From NCBI RefSeq assembly GCF_000003605.2, contig NW_003105608.1, positions 25,054-66,560 of the forward strand: a stretch of DNA of 41,507 bases, given 5' to 3'. Source of the stretch: Saccoglossus kowalevskii. Taxonomy: Eukaryota > Hemichordata > Enteropneusta > Harrimaniidae. Below, one piece after another: positions 12,401 through 23,900 of this stretch. Within the stretch, counting starts at the first letter, position 1, and every line of letters starts with the position of its first letter. A program made the position numbers and the translations under genes. The notes under the pieces are model-generated. The model did no database searches. It had not been told where the DNA came from and was given only the letters and a program-made list of their open reading frames with translations.

Positions 12401-13324
12401 CCTTCGTAATAGCTAAAAACAAACCAACAGTTCAGACTTAGTAACGTTGAGACATGTACAGTGACGTCGCTAATGTGTCCGCTAATGACACCAGTCACTT
12501 CGCGTCAGTAAATATTGACAGATATAGTGTGACTCACCCGTATACTTTACCATATTTCTTGATCCATTCCAAGTCTTTATATTGCATACCCTAATAACAA
12601 TAACGTATTCAGCATTATACAGAATGCATTGAAACAATTTCAGTATGTGGCTTTTGTGATGGTGGTGGTGGGGGGGGGGATTTGCTCAATATGTTCGGCT
12701 TTTAGAGCGAGCAGGGATGTATTGGGCCAAATGGGTGAACGATGTAAACGAAGAGAAATGCTGACGTAATTATTCGTTTTCCATTGGGTAGGTAAGCATA
12801 GGTCTAAATATGTGCCACATATACAATTAAGGAATATCCGAGATTGTTTATTCATACTGCACTTTGATAGGTATAGAAAAAAAAATCGACTAGTATTCAG
12901 TGAGTTTGCAAATTAACTACCACATTGTTCATCCTTCCCATGTACTAAGTACGTTGATGAAACTTACTGTTCCCATCTGCGTCAAGTTTCCGAAGAAAGG
13001 AACTGGTTTGGGTCCTGCAATCCCCAGCTTTGTGAACGTAGAGAATGGCCATACTGCATAACTACGGGTATAGACGTATATATTCAGCATTAAGACACAC
13101 GTGTGACATGTTCTATAGAACAACATACTCGTCAAAGCAACGCAATGTACAGTAACCAATGCATGTCTGATGTAGCTGTATACATGACTTTTAAATGGCG
13201 GCGATAAAACTGTGTTGCCTGGATAGGGATTAAAATGTATTAATATATTTACTTACATGTACACCAGAAACAATAAAAGTCCGATGAGAAATAAAGTTGT
13301 CCCAGCTACCCCGTTAACGTCCAT
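6444..13324 (-). CDS. Cytochrome P450, CYP3 clan, 13 exons (P450-A)
   Basis: Coding exons in transcript order: 13324-13257, 13061-12968, 12590-12538, 12412-12316, 11314-11198, 10863-10772, 10131-9980, 9680-9547, 9148-8969, 8427-8207, 7559-7422, 7065-6903, 6521-6444. They join without a frame break into 528 codons plus stop. A hydrophobic N-terminal anchor (about residues 7-23) and a proline-rich hinge (GIAGPKPVPFFGN) indicate an ER-bound microsomal P450. Visible motifs: I-helix AGYETV (336-341), K-helix ETLR (393-396), PERF, and the haem loop FGAGPRMCIG (466-475) with Cys473 as the iron ligand. The family inserts one oxygen atom into lipophilic substrates using NADPH-P450 reductase; CYP3 relatives oxidise steroids and xenobiotics. 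The substrate here cannot be told. The acidic run after HHEYEQY in exon 9 is shared with P450-B. Donors of exons 8 (GTGTGT), 10 (GTAGAA) and 12 (GTGCGA) are weak but match paralogue boundaries exactly. Subfamily not assigned. Confidence 0.9.
9235..9330. repeat. 39-bp minisatellite, about 2.5 copies
   Basis: The unit starts GACATAGGTCACATGACACG at 9235. A second identical copy starts at 9274 and a partial third copy at 9313. It lies in P450-A intron 8, about 90 bases upstream of exon 9 in genomic terms. Perfect identity between copies implies recent duplication. Confidence 0.85.
10542..10755 (-). mobile_element. Partial TTAA-type MITE (family 1), P450-A intron 6
   Basis: The right end reads GACGACCACCGCCCTTTAA and the preceding about 200 bases match the subterminal part of the full copies at 11381 and 19847, including the ACACAAATGTCGCACATGCG block and a GAGTACAAACTGAGACG block. 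The other terminal repeat is missing or too diverged to see. The intact end lies only 16 bases from the exon 6 splice donor. Confidence 0.65.
11381..11659. mobile_element. Complete TTAA-flanked MITE (family 1), P450-A intron 4
   Basis: A 279-bp element with near-perfect terminal inverted repeats of about 33 bp starting TTAAAGCGCGGTAGTCGTCG and ending with the reverse complement ...GCGCTTTAA. It has no reading frame. TTAA at both ends fits a piggyBac-like target, but the boundary between target duplication and terminal repeat cannot be fixed without an empty site. The terminal repeats are CpG-rich and contain GCGCATGTG/GCGCAGCGC motifs. Confidence 0.85.
12664..12680. repeat. Short GT/G-rich run
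   Basis: GGTGGTGGTGGGGGGGGGG in P450-A intron 2: a simple-sequence tract with no other function visible. Confidence 0.6.
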
Positions 13325-13429
13325 GTTCACAGAGCGCGTAAATTAAACTATCTTTATCAACTTAACGTCCCGTTTCAGCGAAACATAAATTACATGCACA
13401 TAATGTAATAGCCTCGGTACAAAGGTTAA

Positions 13430-13475
13430 TACAATCCACGGGGTCAAATCGAGTTGAACGATACGTCACCATCAT
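13430..13475. promoter_or_regulatory. CCACGGGG module copy 1, upstream of P450-A
   Basis: The block TCCACGGGGTCAAATCGAG followed by TTGAACG and GTCACCATCAT lies about 110-150 bases upstream of the P450-A start codon. A closely similar block occurs at about 16195 and a shorter one at 17130. A role in transcription is inferred from position only. Confidence 0.4.
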
Positions 13476-13489
13476 CAAAGACGTCGTAA

Positions 13490-13500
13490 TGCGCATGCGT
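13490..13500. promoter_or_regulatory. NRF1-like palindrome upstream of P450-A
   Basis: TGCGCATGCGT lies 166 bases upstream of the P450-A ATG, just beside a GACGTC half-CRE. The sequence matches the known NRF1 (alpha-Pal) consensus. P450-B has the same 11-mer 76 bases upstream of its ATG. Confidence 0.45.
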
Positions 13501-16104
13501 TGTTGGGAGACATGTATACAAACATTTTCGCTTGTCAAGCCCGATCTATGCAATACAGGCCCTCAATTCATAGTGTGGTGTATACAATCCATGGCATTTC
13601 ATCTTCTTGTTTGAACCCTCTGAAACATGCTGTGTGTTCGCGCCTTTCAGGCTACACAGAATATTGGGGAGTTTCTCGTTTAAATTGCACAGAATTAATG
13701 GTGAAATTAATAGTGAAAAGTTCATTCAAAAATTATTTGACCATCATTGATATTAGCAGAATTACACTTTTGAAAATAAACTAAAGCAAACATTTATGAA
13801 AAAAATATGGTCCCCATTTTATGTAAAAAAGTACATAATATAATACGTACAGATATCAAATTTAAATTTGAAATGTTTTTGGAACCATATTTGGAATATG
13901 TACATAATGTCAAACACAGTTAAGTTCAGAATTTCTGCACATAAACTACCAATAAAGAAATTTAGAAAAGGAAAAGTTATGCATGCTTTGTGATTATCTA
14001 GCTATTGGTAATGAGATGCATTCTTAGATTGAAAGAACCAAGAGATGGAAACTGCTAGGTGCCAATTTTTGGGGATGATAATCTCAATGTATAATAAATA
14101 ATTTTCAAGCAAGTATGCCAATTGTTGAACATTTTCTTGTTTTATTTATTATTGTCGCTTGTGACATTTTTTTTTCTTTTGTTCGTTTTTTGCAAAAAAT
14201 AAATAAATACAATGTTCTATATTTAGATGTTGTATCATGGCGCGAGATTCAACATACAGCGTAGTGTATTTCATTAAGTACTAACATGGGACTATATGTT
14301 GTACTTTACATTGTGTGGTTGATTCAGCCTCACTTTTGTGAAAGTAAAGTAATGTGGTGATACTATTTACTGTTACACAAACACAACGAAAAGATCAAAA
14401 AAGAAACGAAAGTTGTAGGGGGGGTTATAAAGTGAGTGGTTAACACACACGGCATTACTGAAAATCTAGCAGGTGTAATTTGAGTAATCTTAAGGATTAT
14501 TGGAAAAACTTTTCCTTAAAAATCATTTTTACCCATTTTGTCTACCAATACCAATACGTCTTAGTTCTGATATACTTATCCAGTGTTTTAAACACGCGGT
14601 TGTCCGTACGCCCTTTGTTGGAAAATGGGCTTCATATGTTAATATAAATCAATAATAATCCAGTTTTTAATTTGCTATTTGTTAGCAATGATTTTGAGAA
14701 GAGCGTTGAAGTTCAGCTTTTCCGGCTGATGTTGTATTCTCAGGACTAAATGCTCGTTAATTCCAATGACTACGCACAACTTCATAGATTTTAATCATTG
14801 TCTGTCCACGGGTGGTGCTACAGGCCGTAATCCGCTTTACTTCAAACCGTTTAGTCCACTACAAACCACCAATGTTGTACCTTGATACATTATTGAGGTC
14901 ACAGACATAGATCCGACATGTAAAGTCCAACATGCCAATCATATTGTAATGATTCATTCTGTCCATTATATTAAACCAATCGTAATCACAATTGGTGACG
15001 TAATTCTATAGCATGATGAAGTCATTTTAGTGTTATTCTAATCAATGTGAAGCTCGGTAGTAACTCTAGAATGGCACCCTCTGAGTTTTCAAATCAAGAT
15101 TCGGAGACGCTGGGTTTACATGGGGTCATATAGTGTGATGAATGGCCCACAATAAAGGCATTAAATAAAATTAAACCATGCTGTCATCAGAATTTATGTT
15201 GTTTTTGTACCAAATATCATCTTGTTTATTCATTCTAAATTGTGCATTAATGAAATATTCGATAATAATACAATGTTTTCAATGCACGACCCTCCCTCTT
15301 TCACGAGGCCTCTCGGTAAGTCACGACCCTCGAGTAAGTCGCGGTTTTTGCTTGGATCCCGACACCCACGACTTAGCGAGGGGCCACTGTCCATGTTTTT
15401 ATATAAAGTGTCTGAGCAAAAGTCTGGGAATATATAGGGTATACTGATATTCTGAACGCCTTTTTTTCTCGTTCTGCATTTTATGACAAACAAAAAATAA
15501 CAATGTGAATTTTGCCAACTTTTTTTTTTACAAAAACATTTCACACTGGTCTCATTTTGCTCACAAAACCCTACATAATATTGGGCTAGTATTGTTGTAT
15601 TTTTGCGCCCCGGTAGATAATATGCATTTGTGACATGTGCTTATATTAATAGACATATTTCAACGATAAACAGCAGTGTTATTTCCATACATCATGTAAC
15701 ACTATGGGATTGACTATAGTGTGAATAAATGATAATTTCCATTTTAAGTAATTTATATAAAAAAAAATGTCGCAAAAACTGGAAACACAATATCCATTTT
15801 ACATTCAAATAACTTTCATTTGATATATCACAAGATGTTTTTGAGTAGGTTGAACAACTCATATGCAAATATCAAGCAATCAAGATAATTACGTCAGTTG
15901 TTCATTTAAATATGCAAATTAGGTAATTTAGATAAAGTATAATCAAGATGTTGATCTAACCAAGTCAAGACAATCGTCGTGTGTGTGTAAATAACATAAC
16001 ATCACGCGTGGCAATACCTGGTCATATTAGTTTTCACAGTCATTCCCTTATAGAGTCAACAGCGCATTTCACAAAGTAGATTACCATATAAGGTTCGTTC
16101 ATAA

Positions 16105-16235
16105 ATTTGTTGTTTACTTTATTACTGGCATGCGTACTTTTCAACGACCTACATATAATTGCCCTACGCCAGTTTGTAACTGTCACGTGACTAATCCACG
16201 GGGGCCAAAGGGAGTTGAATCGTCATCATTTACTG
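16105..16235. repeat. Duplicated upstream module, copy 2
   Basis: It shares with 17065-17150 the string TGTTTACTTTATTACT, then CAGTTTGTAACTGTCACGTG, then CACGGGG. It also shares AATCCACGGGG-CAAA-GAGTTGAA-TCATC with the block at 13430. The palindrome GTCACGTGAC is at 16182-16191. Either an old segmental duplication carrying promoter sequence or a dispersed repeat. Confidence 0.5.
16182..16191. promoter_or_regulatory. E-box palindrome GTCACGTGAC
   Basis: A perfect 10-base palindrome of the CACGTG class bound by USF/MITF-type bHLH factors. It is repeated in the same context at 17116-17125. Confidence 0.4.
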
Positions 16236-16632
16236 CCCGTCACGAAATAATATCACCTTGGTTTTGTGTGATGGCCATGCATCACCAAATGAACTCCATG
16301 TTGGGGTTTATTATTTGGCTCTGTGTAGCAACTATTATTATGGAATTTGTAATTTTCGTCCCACATTCATTTGGTTGTCGTTTTATTTGAAGTGTTTAGA
16401 AGACCATGTCATGTGGGTGGTGAGAAGAGTGCGACCCGTGCATTTTGTTTTTGCGTTGTCTCATCTGTTCATTTTTATACATCTTAGTTACTTAGATTTT
16501 TTTAACAAATATTCTAGTCACACACATCATTTCTAATACTTGACCTTTTTTTTAAGAGATGATTCTTCGCTTTTATATAGCCATTGAAATAGACGTCATG
16601 TTGGCGGGCAAAAGTCAATTGCAAAGTGTAAA

Positions 16633-16640
16633 TGACGTCA
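16633..16640. promoter_or_regulatory. CRE palindrome TGACGTCA
   Basis: A perfect CREB/ATF-type site in the divergent intergenic region, with a half-site GACGTCA about 40 bases upstream. Confidence 0.35.
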
Positions 16641-16864
16641 TTGAGCATTACGTAATCTAATTATTCTCCACGACCGGTCACAACATGTATGCTTCTTGAA
16701 CTACATTACATGTGTTTCTCTAGTTGACCGTGATTTAGTATCAGGGACAAGTTCACATTTCATCTGTGTTGATTTTATAATCAAACCCCGTGGCGGTTTT
16801 AGAGGGGCATCCCTTGTAACGATTGTTAATTCATACATACATGTCCCGCAATGCAGTGCGGCAA

Positions 16865-16872
16865 TGACGTCA
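16865..16872. promoter_or_regulatory. CRE palindrome TGACGTCA
   Basis: A second perfect CRE, beside the short inverted repeat CCGCAATGCAGTGCGG. A third CRE sits at 18164-18171 in P450-B intron 1. Confidence 0.35.
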
Positions 16873-17064
16873 TTATTACGGTGCGCCTCGTAACCGAACA
16901 TTTTGCATGACAGATACGTTTCAGAAATCGTTTCTACAGATATCAGCAATATGCCTGACACACTTTGCATTTAGGATTGTAGTGGTGCAATGGTATAAAA
17001 AAATCAGATATCGATAACATGCTTCGCAAAGTCGACGACCATTTAAGGCCGTTTATAAAGCTGA

Positions 17065-17150
17065 CTCATTGTTTACTTTATTACTATCGCATATGGCGGC
17101 TGTCAATTTGCAACTGTCACGTGACAGATTCACGGGGTCAAGTAGAAAAG
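17065..17150. repeat. Duplicated upstream module, copy 3
   Basis: It aligns with 16105-16215: TTGTTTACTTTATTACT, then GCAACTGTCACGTGACAGA and TTCACGGGGTCAAGT. It contains the GTCACGTGAC palindrome at 17116-17125. It ends about 770 bases before the P450-B start codon. Confidence 0.5.
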
Positions 17151-17831
17151 TTTAGTTGTACTCAACGCAGGGCAATTTTCGCTTTTGTGTCAACTGCACA
17201 ACCCAAAACAAGCAGGCATGTCCGTCTTTACAGTCATGGCTGTATATGAACAGCAGCGTACTACTCACCTACGACTGCCATTTTTGCCCGTTTCAAACGT
17301 TTTGCAATGACATATTATTTAACCTACGTTGTATGTATAGCACGAGTAGTAAATGTCAGTGACATCTCAATGGCAATAGGACGGATCAAACACAACGACC
17401 ATTGAGTTTGAATAAATCTTTGTAAACGCACGTTACGAATAGGTCACTCGTCGTTCATTGCACCCGAGACGTCCTTTTTTTAGGCTTTAACTATGCATGT
17501 ATATTGAAAAGTGCAGAATATGACGCAAAGTAAGGCAGTATTACAGTATGACTGACATTGCGTCAGGTAAAGTAAAGTAAACTGTATTGACATTGTACCC
17601 TCTTTAGGGTATTAAATTGATTATAATAAAGTAAATATGTTTTAGAAAAAAACATAAAACAATTAAAAATAAATGATCAGATAAACGAAAGTAAAATACA
17701 GTAATTACTAAAAAAGCTAGATAATAAAAAATTAAAAATTAAAAAGGTATACGCGATTTCAACACAATCCATTCATTCTATTCTCACGCTATGAGACGTG
17801 AATAGCATATGACGCCAAGATGATGTCATTC

Positions 17832-17842
17832 TGCGCATGCGT
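17832..17842. promoter_or_regulatory. NRF1-like palindrome upstream of P450-B
   Basis: TGCGCATGCGT lies 76 bases before the P450-B ATG, preceded by GATGATGTCATTC, a CRE-like site. The arrangement mirrors that at P450-A (13490). Confidence 0.45.
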
Positions 17843-17917
17843 GATTTTCGTTGTGCTTGAGTATATTTAGAGGTAACAGGGTTAAACAAGGCAAATAGTT
17901 TTCTTCACGAGAACACG

Positions 17918-20900
17918 ATGGAGCTGCCTTGGATGTTCTTCGGACTTTCGCCGACCACTGTACTTTTAATTGGCATCGTCTTAGTACTGTGTTATCTGTA
18001 AGTTTATATTTACTCTATATTTGCACCATAATCAGTATGCATAGAAAACCTTTGCCGACATTTTTTTTTTCGAAAGAAACCAGTGTACAATGTCGTAGTG
18101 TCTTGGCTATTGTTTCGCAGTACCTGTCACAGTATACGCAGGTTTTATTCATTCTATTCGAAGTGACGTCATTGGGTTGCAGATAATGCAGTGTGTAGCA
18201 GTGCAATCGACATAGACCTCAATTGGTGTTTTTCAAGTTGCTTACAATACGCAATTCTTAATGTGTCAGTAAAACCGGAAAGTTTCCATGATCACGTCTA
18301 TAAACATTCTGTTTTAACACACTGAATAGTATTACCACATAATTAGATGCAAAATAATTGAACAGTTGTTATTTTCTATAGGTACTCGACATGGAACTTT
18401 TCTACTTTCAAGAAAATGGGAATCCCTGGACCGCCACCTTGGCCGATTATCGGTAACATGCAGTCTAGTAAGGTAATACATCAAATTCATTGATTTTTTT
18501 AAAGAATTTGTCTCATTCTAAGTTCGATTGAGTTTACGTTATTGTGCTTCACATAGGTGTCGGCGCCATACCATATTAGGGGAGAAATTTTCCAAATAAG
18601 GAGTCGCCCATTTCCATATTGATTTTACATTGTGTGAACGGGTCACGGGCTCCTTGGCCCAGATAACTATTTATTTACATAGTACAGACCTGCGCCTGCG
18701 TACTGAGTCAACAGCTTTGTTTGCCCAAATTTATGGAGTTCAATGAACCGCGCTCAACATATAGAATGTGATCGAAACAGCAGCGTTCTTTTTAAGGGTA
18801 GATTGAATTATTTTAAGAGTTTTCTTAACAAGACAAAGCTGAACGAAAAAATAAATAGAAATATACAGACCCTAAACTAATGTCTATTGCAAAACAACTC
18901 AATCAACGCACTGTTTCCTACATGCGTGATTTTATTGCGTTTAAAGGTGTTTTACGTTGTGCTCTAATTAACTTATAACTGGTAGAACTTATTGAAACAA
19001 CTTTGAAGAATTGTTAGACTAAAAGTATAAAAATATAAGTAACGGCGGCGAATTTTCACAACACAGGGTTTGCAAAGTTGCTTTATTTTCGGCTTCGAGC
19101 TTTGTCAATTGAATTCAGTTGCGTTGATGTTATATGTGTCTAATTTACATAATGGCGAGGATCTTTAAATACCAATTTAAAATTCGTTCAAAGATTAGAG
19201 AAAAGTTATAACGATGAACGCAGTCTCTGGCAACGCCAAAGAAAGTAATGCATCTCTATACCACGATTGGCCGAGAAAAAGCGGTCTGACATATGTCTGT
19301 CTGACATTCGGTGTGAAGTTGACACATCTGTATAGACAGGCAAAACAATACTTATTCATCTAGAAATAAAAGCACGGTTCGGCTTTTGCTGTATAATAAT
19401 CATGTTACAAATCTTGAAAAATTAAACGAAACGCAGGTAGGCAGGCTTGGCTGATAGCTTTGCCGGACACTCGCTATCGAAACTCAACGGCCACTCATTA
19501 CATTTAATTCGTAATTAAGTGTTTATTGTGCTGTGTGGAAACACTCGAAACTAAGCTGACAAACAAATAGACCTAAATTTACACCGTGGTTACACTATTT
19601 ATAAAAAACGGCCATACTTCTGTGAAATGAGAGAATTCGTCACTGTTATGCAAATGAATGTTAAGGAATAACCGTTTCCGGTGTAAGGGTACCATTAGAT
19701 CTTGAGGCGGGAAGTCATTGACCCATAGTCAGTTCTGTACATCTAGAATTATTAAGCAAGACTCGAAAGCACATACGAGCATCATCGATCCACATCAACT
19801 CCTAAAAACCACAGTTTGTCGAGGGACTCACAATTCTCCACCATTCTAAAGGGTCTTCGCGCCGCGCATGTGCGACATTTGTGTTGATAAACATTTATTT
19901 TCCCACAATCCAATGCGCGCTTCTAATGGAAATCACGAGTACGAGTTTTGACCTGGACGCAACGTGCGCTAATTACCGCCGGTGATTCCTTCGATACCTT
20001 CCAACCACCGAAGAAATATCATAGTTAAAGCTTAGTAACGTCTCGGTTTGTACTCGTTGGTCTGCGCAACAGTCAAAATCGTCAACTTTGTTCACATGGG
20101 TCCCATATCTCGCGCATGCGTGGCGCAATGTCCACCGCCCTTTAACCACTGTTATTGATTCGAGCGCATCTTATCATACCGAAATAATTTTGGTTAATAT
20201 CTAATGTAGGGGTTATGTAGGTGTTATTTTACCATGCTCAAAGTTTAAATATGCAATGTGACGTGGATGCCTGTCCACATGGCACAGAAACGACATCGGT
20301 ATATTTCATGTGGATAAAATGTTAAAAGCGATGTAATAACGTGTATAGATGGGTCATTCTCCGTCACATAGACTATGGGGCTTTTATCACTAAGCTAGGT
20401 AGTCGCCAGGGAACGTCTCACAAGTGCGGCTCTCTGTGGCTCCCTAGGTCACGAAGACTCTGCAAGGGAGAGTGTAGATGGGTATGCATGAAGGCCAAGG
20501 ACAGAATTATGGAGATTTAGATATTAATATACAGATATTAACAGACATATAATTATCATAATTTTACTTGCTTAAATTATAGACAATGTCTATACAGTTC
20601 ATGCTTGAATAGACAAGATTGAAGGATACCTCCTGTCATAGTCCCTCTTATCAGTCCCGCCAGTTATAAGAGGCACACATTAGTTGTATCGACAACTTTG
20701 GGGTTTTCGTCTTGTACCTTTTCTCGTTTTAACGACTTTTGGCTTGCAAAGACCATGGAACTAAAAAAGTTCTTTTTTTTAGCTCCATGCAAAGACTAAG
20801 GGCGCATCCCCGGACTTTCGAGTAATCGACCTCTGCTGAGGCACTATAATCACCGAGAGATCGAGGCGCACGCTTAACGACCACCGCGTACCAATGACCA

Positions 20901-23900
20901 GAAGTTGCAGTAAGCAACACAATCGTATACATGTATAGTTACTAAACACGTAGTCAAAACATGATTGACCGAACAAGAAACGCAAATGTTATGTTACATT
21001 ATTATAAATTGCAATATGTTACAGGGTATACAGCACAAGGAGCAGGAATGGATAAAGGAATATGGCAAAGTATTTGGGTAAGTTAATTTCATCCTAGAAT
21101 TATAAAAGGAGGAAGGTAACTTCTCATTTAACGAACGTGATATCAAAACAAACTATGAAGAAGAAAGACTAGAGAACCTTAACACACAATGCACAATTGT
21201 AGATCATGTTGCTGTCAAGTGGCGAGCTCGCTTCAGCGCCCCGATATCATGGGATAGCTGCCAAGCCGACTTATTTTATAATTTGTAGCGCTAATTAATG
21301 GAAGGTGTCCTGCATTTAATCAAATGTGTATACAACATTAAAGCGGGGGAGTCGTCACCTGCGCATGCGTCAGATGGCCATAGCGTGTCATTGTTTACAA
21401 ACAAGCGTCTACCTGAGCCTTTGCGTTTTTAGCGTGTGTTGTTATCGTCGCTTGGGATTCAATTCCCGCGCGTGCACAGGTGACGACACTTCAGCTTTAA
21501 GTACTCCCGACAAGCAGTATCAGTTATTCCCATTTTGTGAAAATCTGTATAAACATTTCATAAAACCATGTATTTCCGCCGCTTTATATAATACGCTGGA
21601 TTCGATACGGCTTAATATTGTCTGAATATATCATGCAATAACACTATTCCTTGTTTTCCAATTGTCTTCATCACAGTACATATGAAGGCCGACAACCTGT
21701 AATCAACTTTGCTGATCCTGAGATATGTAAACAAATAACTGTAAAACACTTCTCGTCATTCGTCAACAGAAGGGTAAGTGCAATCTAACAACGGCGCTTA
21801 TTGCGTGATCCAGGGAAAGGGGCTTATAATGTTATTTTCCCGACAGAATGTGTACACAATAATTATTTGAAAATGTTCATCTGTCAGATTCGGGTCAATT
21901 TAATTGGAATTTCCATTCTGAAGCTTATCCGTGTGAGTCGTTGAAGGAGGTGCGAAAAAACAAACAAGCGAGCACCTCTCACATGGGCACGAACGTGGGA
22001 AATTAATTATAACAGTTTATGTTTAACTACAGTGGACATATGATTCTCACTCACAGGTACTCCCGTTGAACGGCAAACCCATGAATTCGGGTCTTACAGT
22101 ATTGGTAGACGACCAGTGGAAGCGAGCACGAAACACGTTGACGCCTGCATTCAGTGGAGCTAAGATGAGAATGGTAGGAACTGCATATTTTATACACTAG
22201 TTTGAAACAATATTTGTATTTTGGTTGAATGGGAATATTTTTAAAAGAATATACATTTGTTAATGTATACTATATATAAATGTTTGTGTTTGTATTCGTG
22301 TAGATGGCTCCCCTTATCAATCAGTGTGCCAATGAGTTGGTTGCAAACATGGAAACATACTGCAAAGAAGAAAAAGTTGCACAGTGCAAAGAGTGAGTAT
22401 TGTTCTGTGAATATATAACATTACAGTAGGAAAATATTTATCATAAAAACAGCGTACCCCTGAAATTCTTGTATTAACATAAAACGCTTATTAATCCATT
22501 TCAGTTTGTATGGCGGATTTGTTGTGGACAGCATTGCAAGTGCTGGATTTGGTCTTGACGTCAGTTCGCAGTCACAACCTGGTCACCCATTTGTGGAAAA
22601 TGCGAAATTAGCCTTCAAATTCAGTTTATTCAGTCCTGTTTTTGTTGTAGTATGTAAGTACTAGTCACACATAACATAATTCCATCTCTGATAGATATAT
22701 GTCTAAATAGTTTCCCCGTGGTCGACAGCCTACATATATGAAATCATGTCTTATTAAAAAGATAAAATGATTTGTTGGAGTATTAGTTGTATTATAAGCA
22801 TAACATTTTGTTTTGCAGTTTTCTTCCCATTTTTGGTTCCACTCCTGAATTTGTTTGACGTTCAATTGTTTCCAAAGAAGGTATTGGACTATTTCGTGGG
22901 TGTTACTGAAGATGCTATTGAGATGCGAAAACCTGGCAGAGATTCAAGTAATGTAAGTGTCGTGTTATGTACATTTTGACATTAAAGCGCGGTGGTCGTC
23001 GCGCTGCGCAAGTGCGACATTTGTGTTGATTTTCCCACAATCGAATACGCTCTTCAAATGAAAATCACAAGTATGAGATTTGACCTGGGTGTGACTTGCA
23101 CTGAATACCGCCTGTGACTCCATCGCTACTCTACATAACTGGCACCTAAAAATTGCGCAATTAAAGCTTGGAAACGTCTCAATCAGCCAAAGTCGCCATC
23201 TTTGTTTATATGAAACCCATATATCTCGCGCATGCGTGGCACGACGACTACCGCCCTTAAATTCAATCTCGCTTTCAATCGCAAGTGTTTCAGTTAATTG
23301 CACATCACCAGGTTATAGGTGTCGTACTTAGTAAGCATTCAAGACCTGTTTGTGTTATATATATTATTATATATTATTATATATTATTTGTTATTATATA
23401 TATTTGTTTTTGTTGAAATAAACACATTTACTTGTCTAAAATTATTTATCCATATAGACATCAACATAACGTTACATCTGCCAATAAGTACTATGTCAGA
23501 AGCCAATTCCCTTTGATTTTTCAAATTACTGATGACTAAAACAAATACTTATTGCAATATAATATAAATAATAATTTAAGCAATATGTAGTTATTAACAC
23601 TCAATGACCTCATGAATTTGATTAGATAGAATATTCCACGAGACAATACATGTACTTATTATTTCATTTTTTCGACAGAGAATCGACTTCTTACAACTAA
23701 TGGTAAACGCCCATGAAGTATATGACCAGCATATGGCAAACAAAGATAAAGAAATTGATGAAGACGAAGGCGAGAACAAGGTTGACTTTGTCAAAGATGG
23801 TCCTTCTTCTCAGGTCAAACTTCAAAAAGGATTCACGAAGGATGAAATGTTAGCACAGGTGAGTTAGATGTGAAACAGGTAAATATAGAAAAACGCAAAT

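Larger units (their letters stand above)
13325..17917. other. Divergent intergenic region between P450-A and P450-B
   Basis: About 4.6 kb with no supported coding exon. It should contain both promoters. Visible elements are NRF1-like palindromes near each start codon, CRE palindromes TGACGTCA at 16633 and 16865, two GTCACGTGAC E-box palindromes, and a repeated module (all listed separately). The central 13.8-16.0 kb is AT-rich and otherwise featureless to me, apart from an unusual C/G-rich patch at about 15287-15390. Confidence 0.5.

Noticed and set aside
15287-15390. C/G-rich patch with repeated AAGTCACGA/AAGTCGCGG words
   Set aside because: It stands out by composition, but I could not define repeat ends, a reading frame, or a known motif.
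16130-16536. Overlapping plus-strand frames between the two P450 genes
   Set aside because: They overlap the repeated promoter module, lack splice context and have no recognisable domain.
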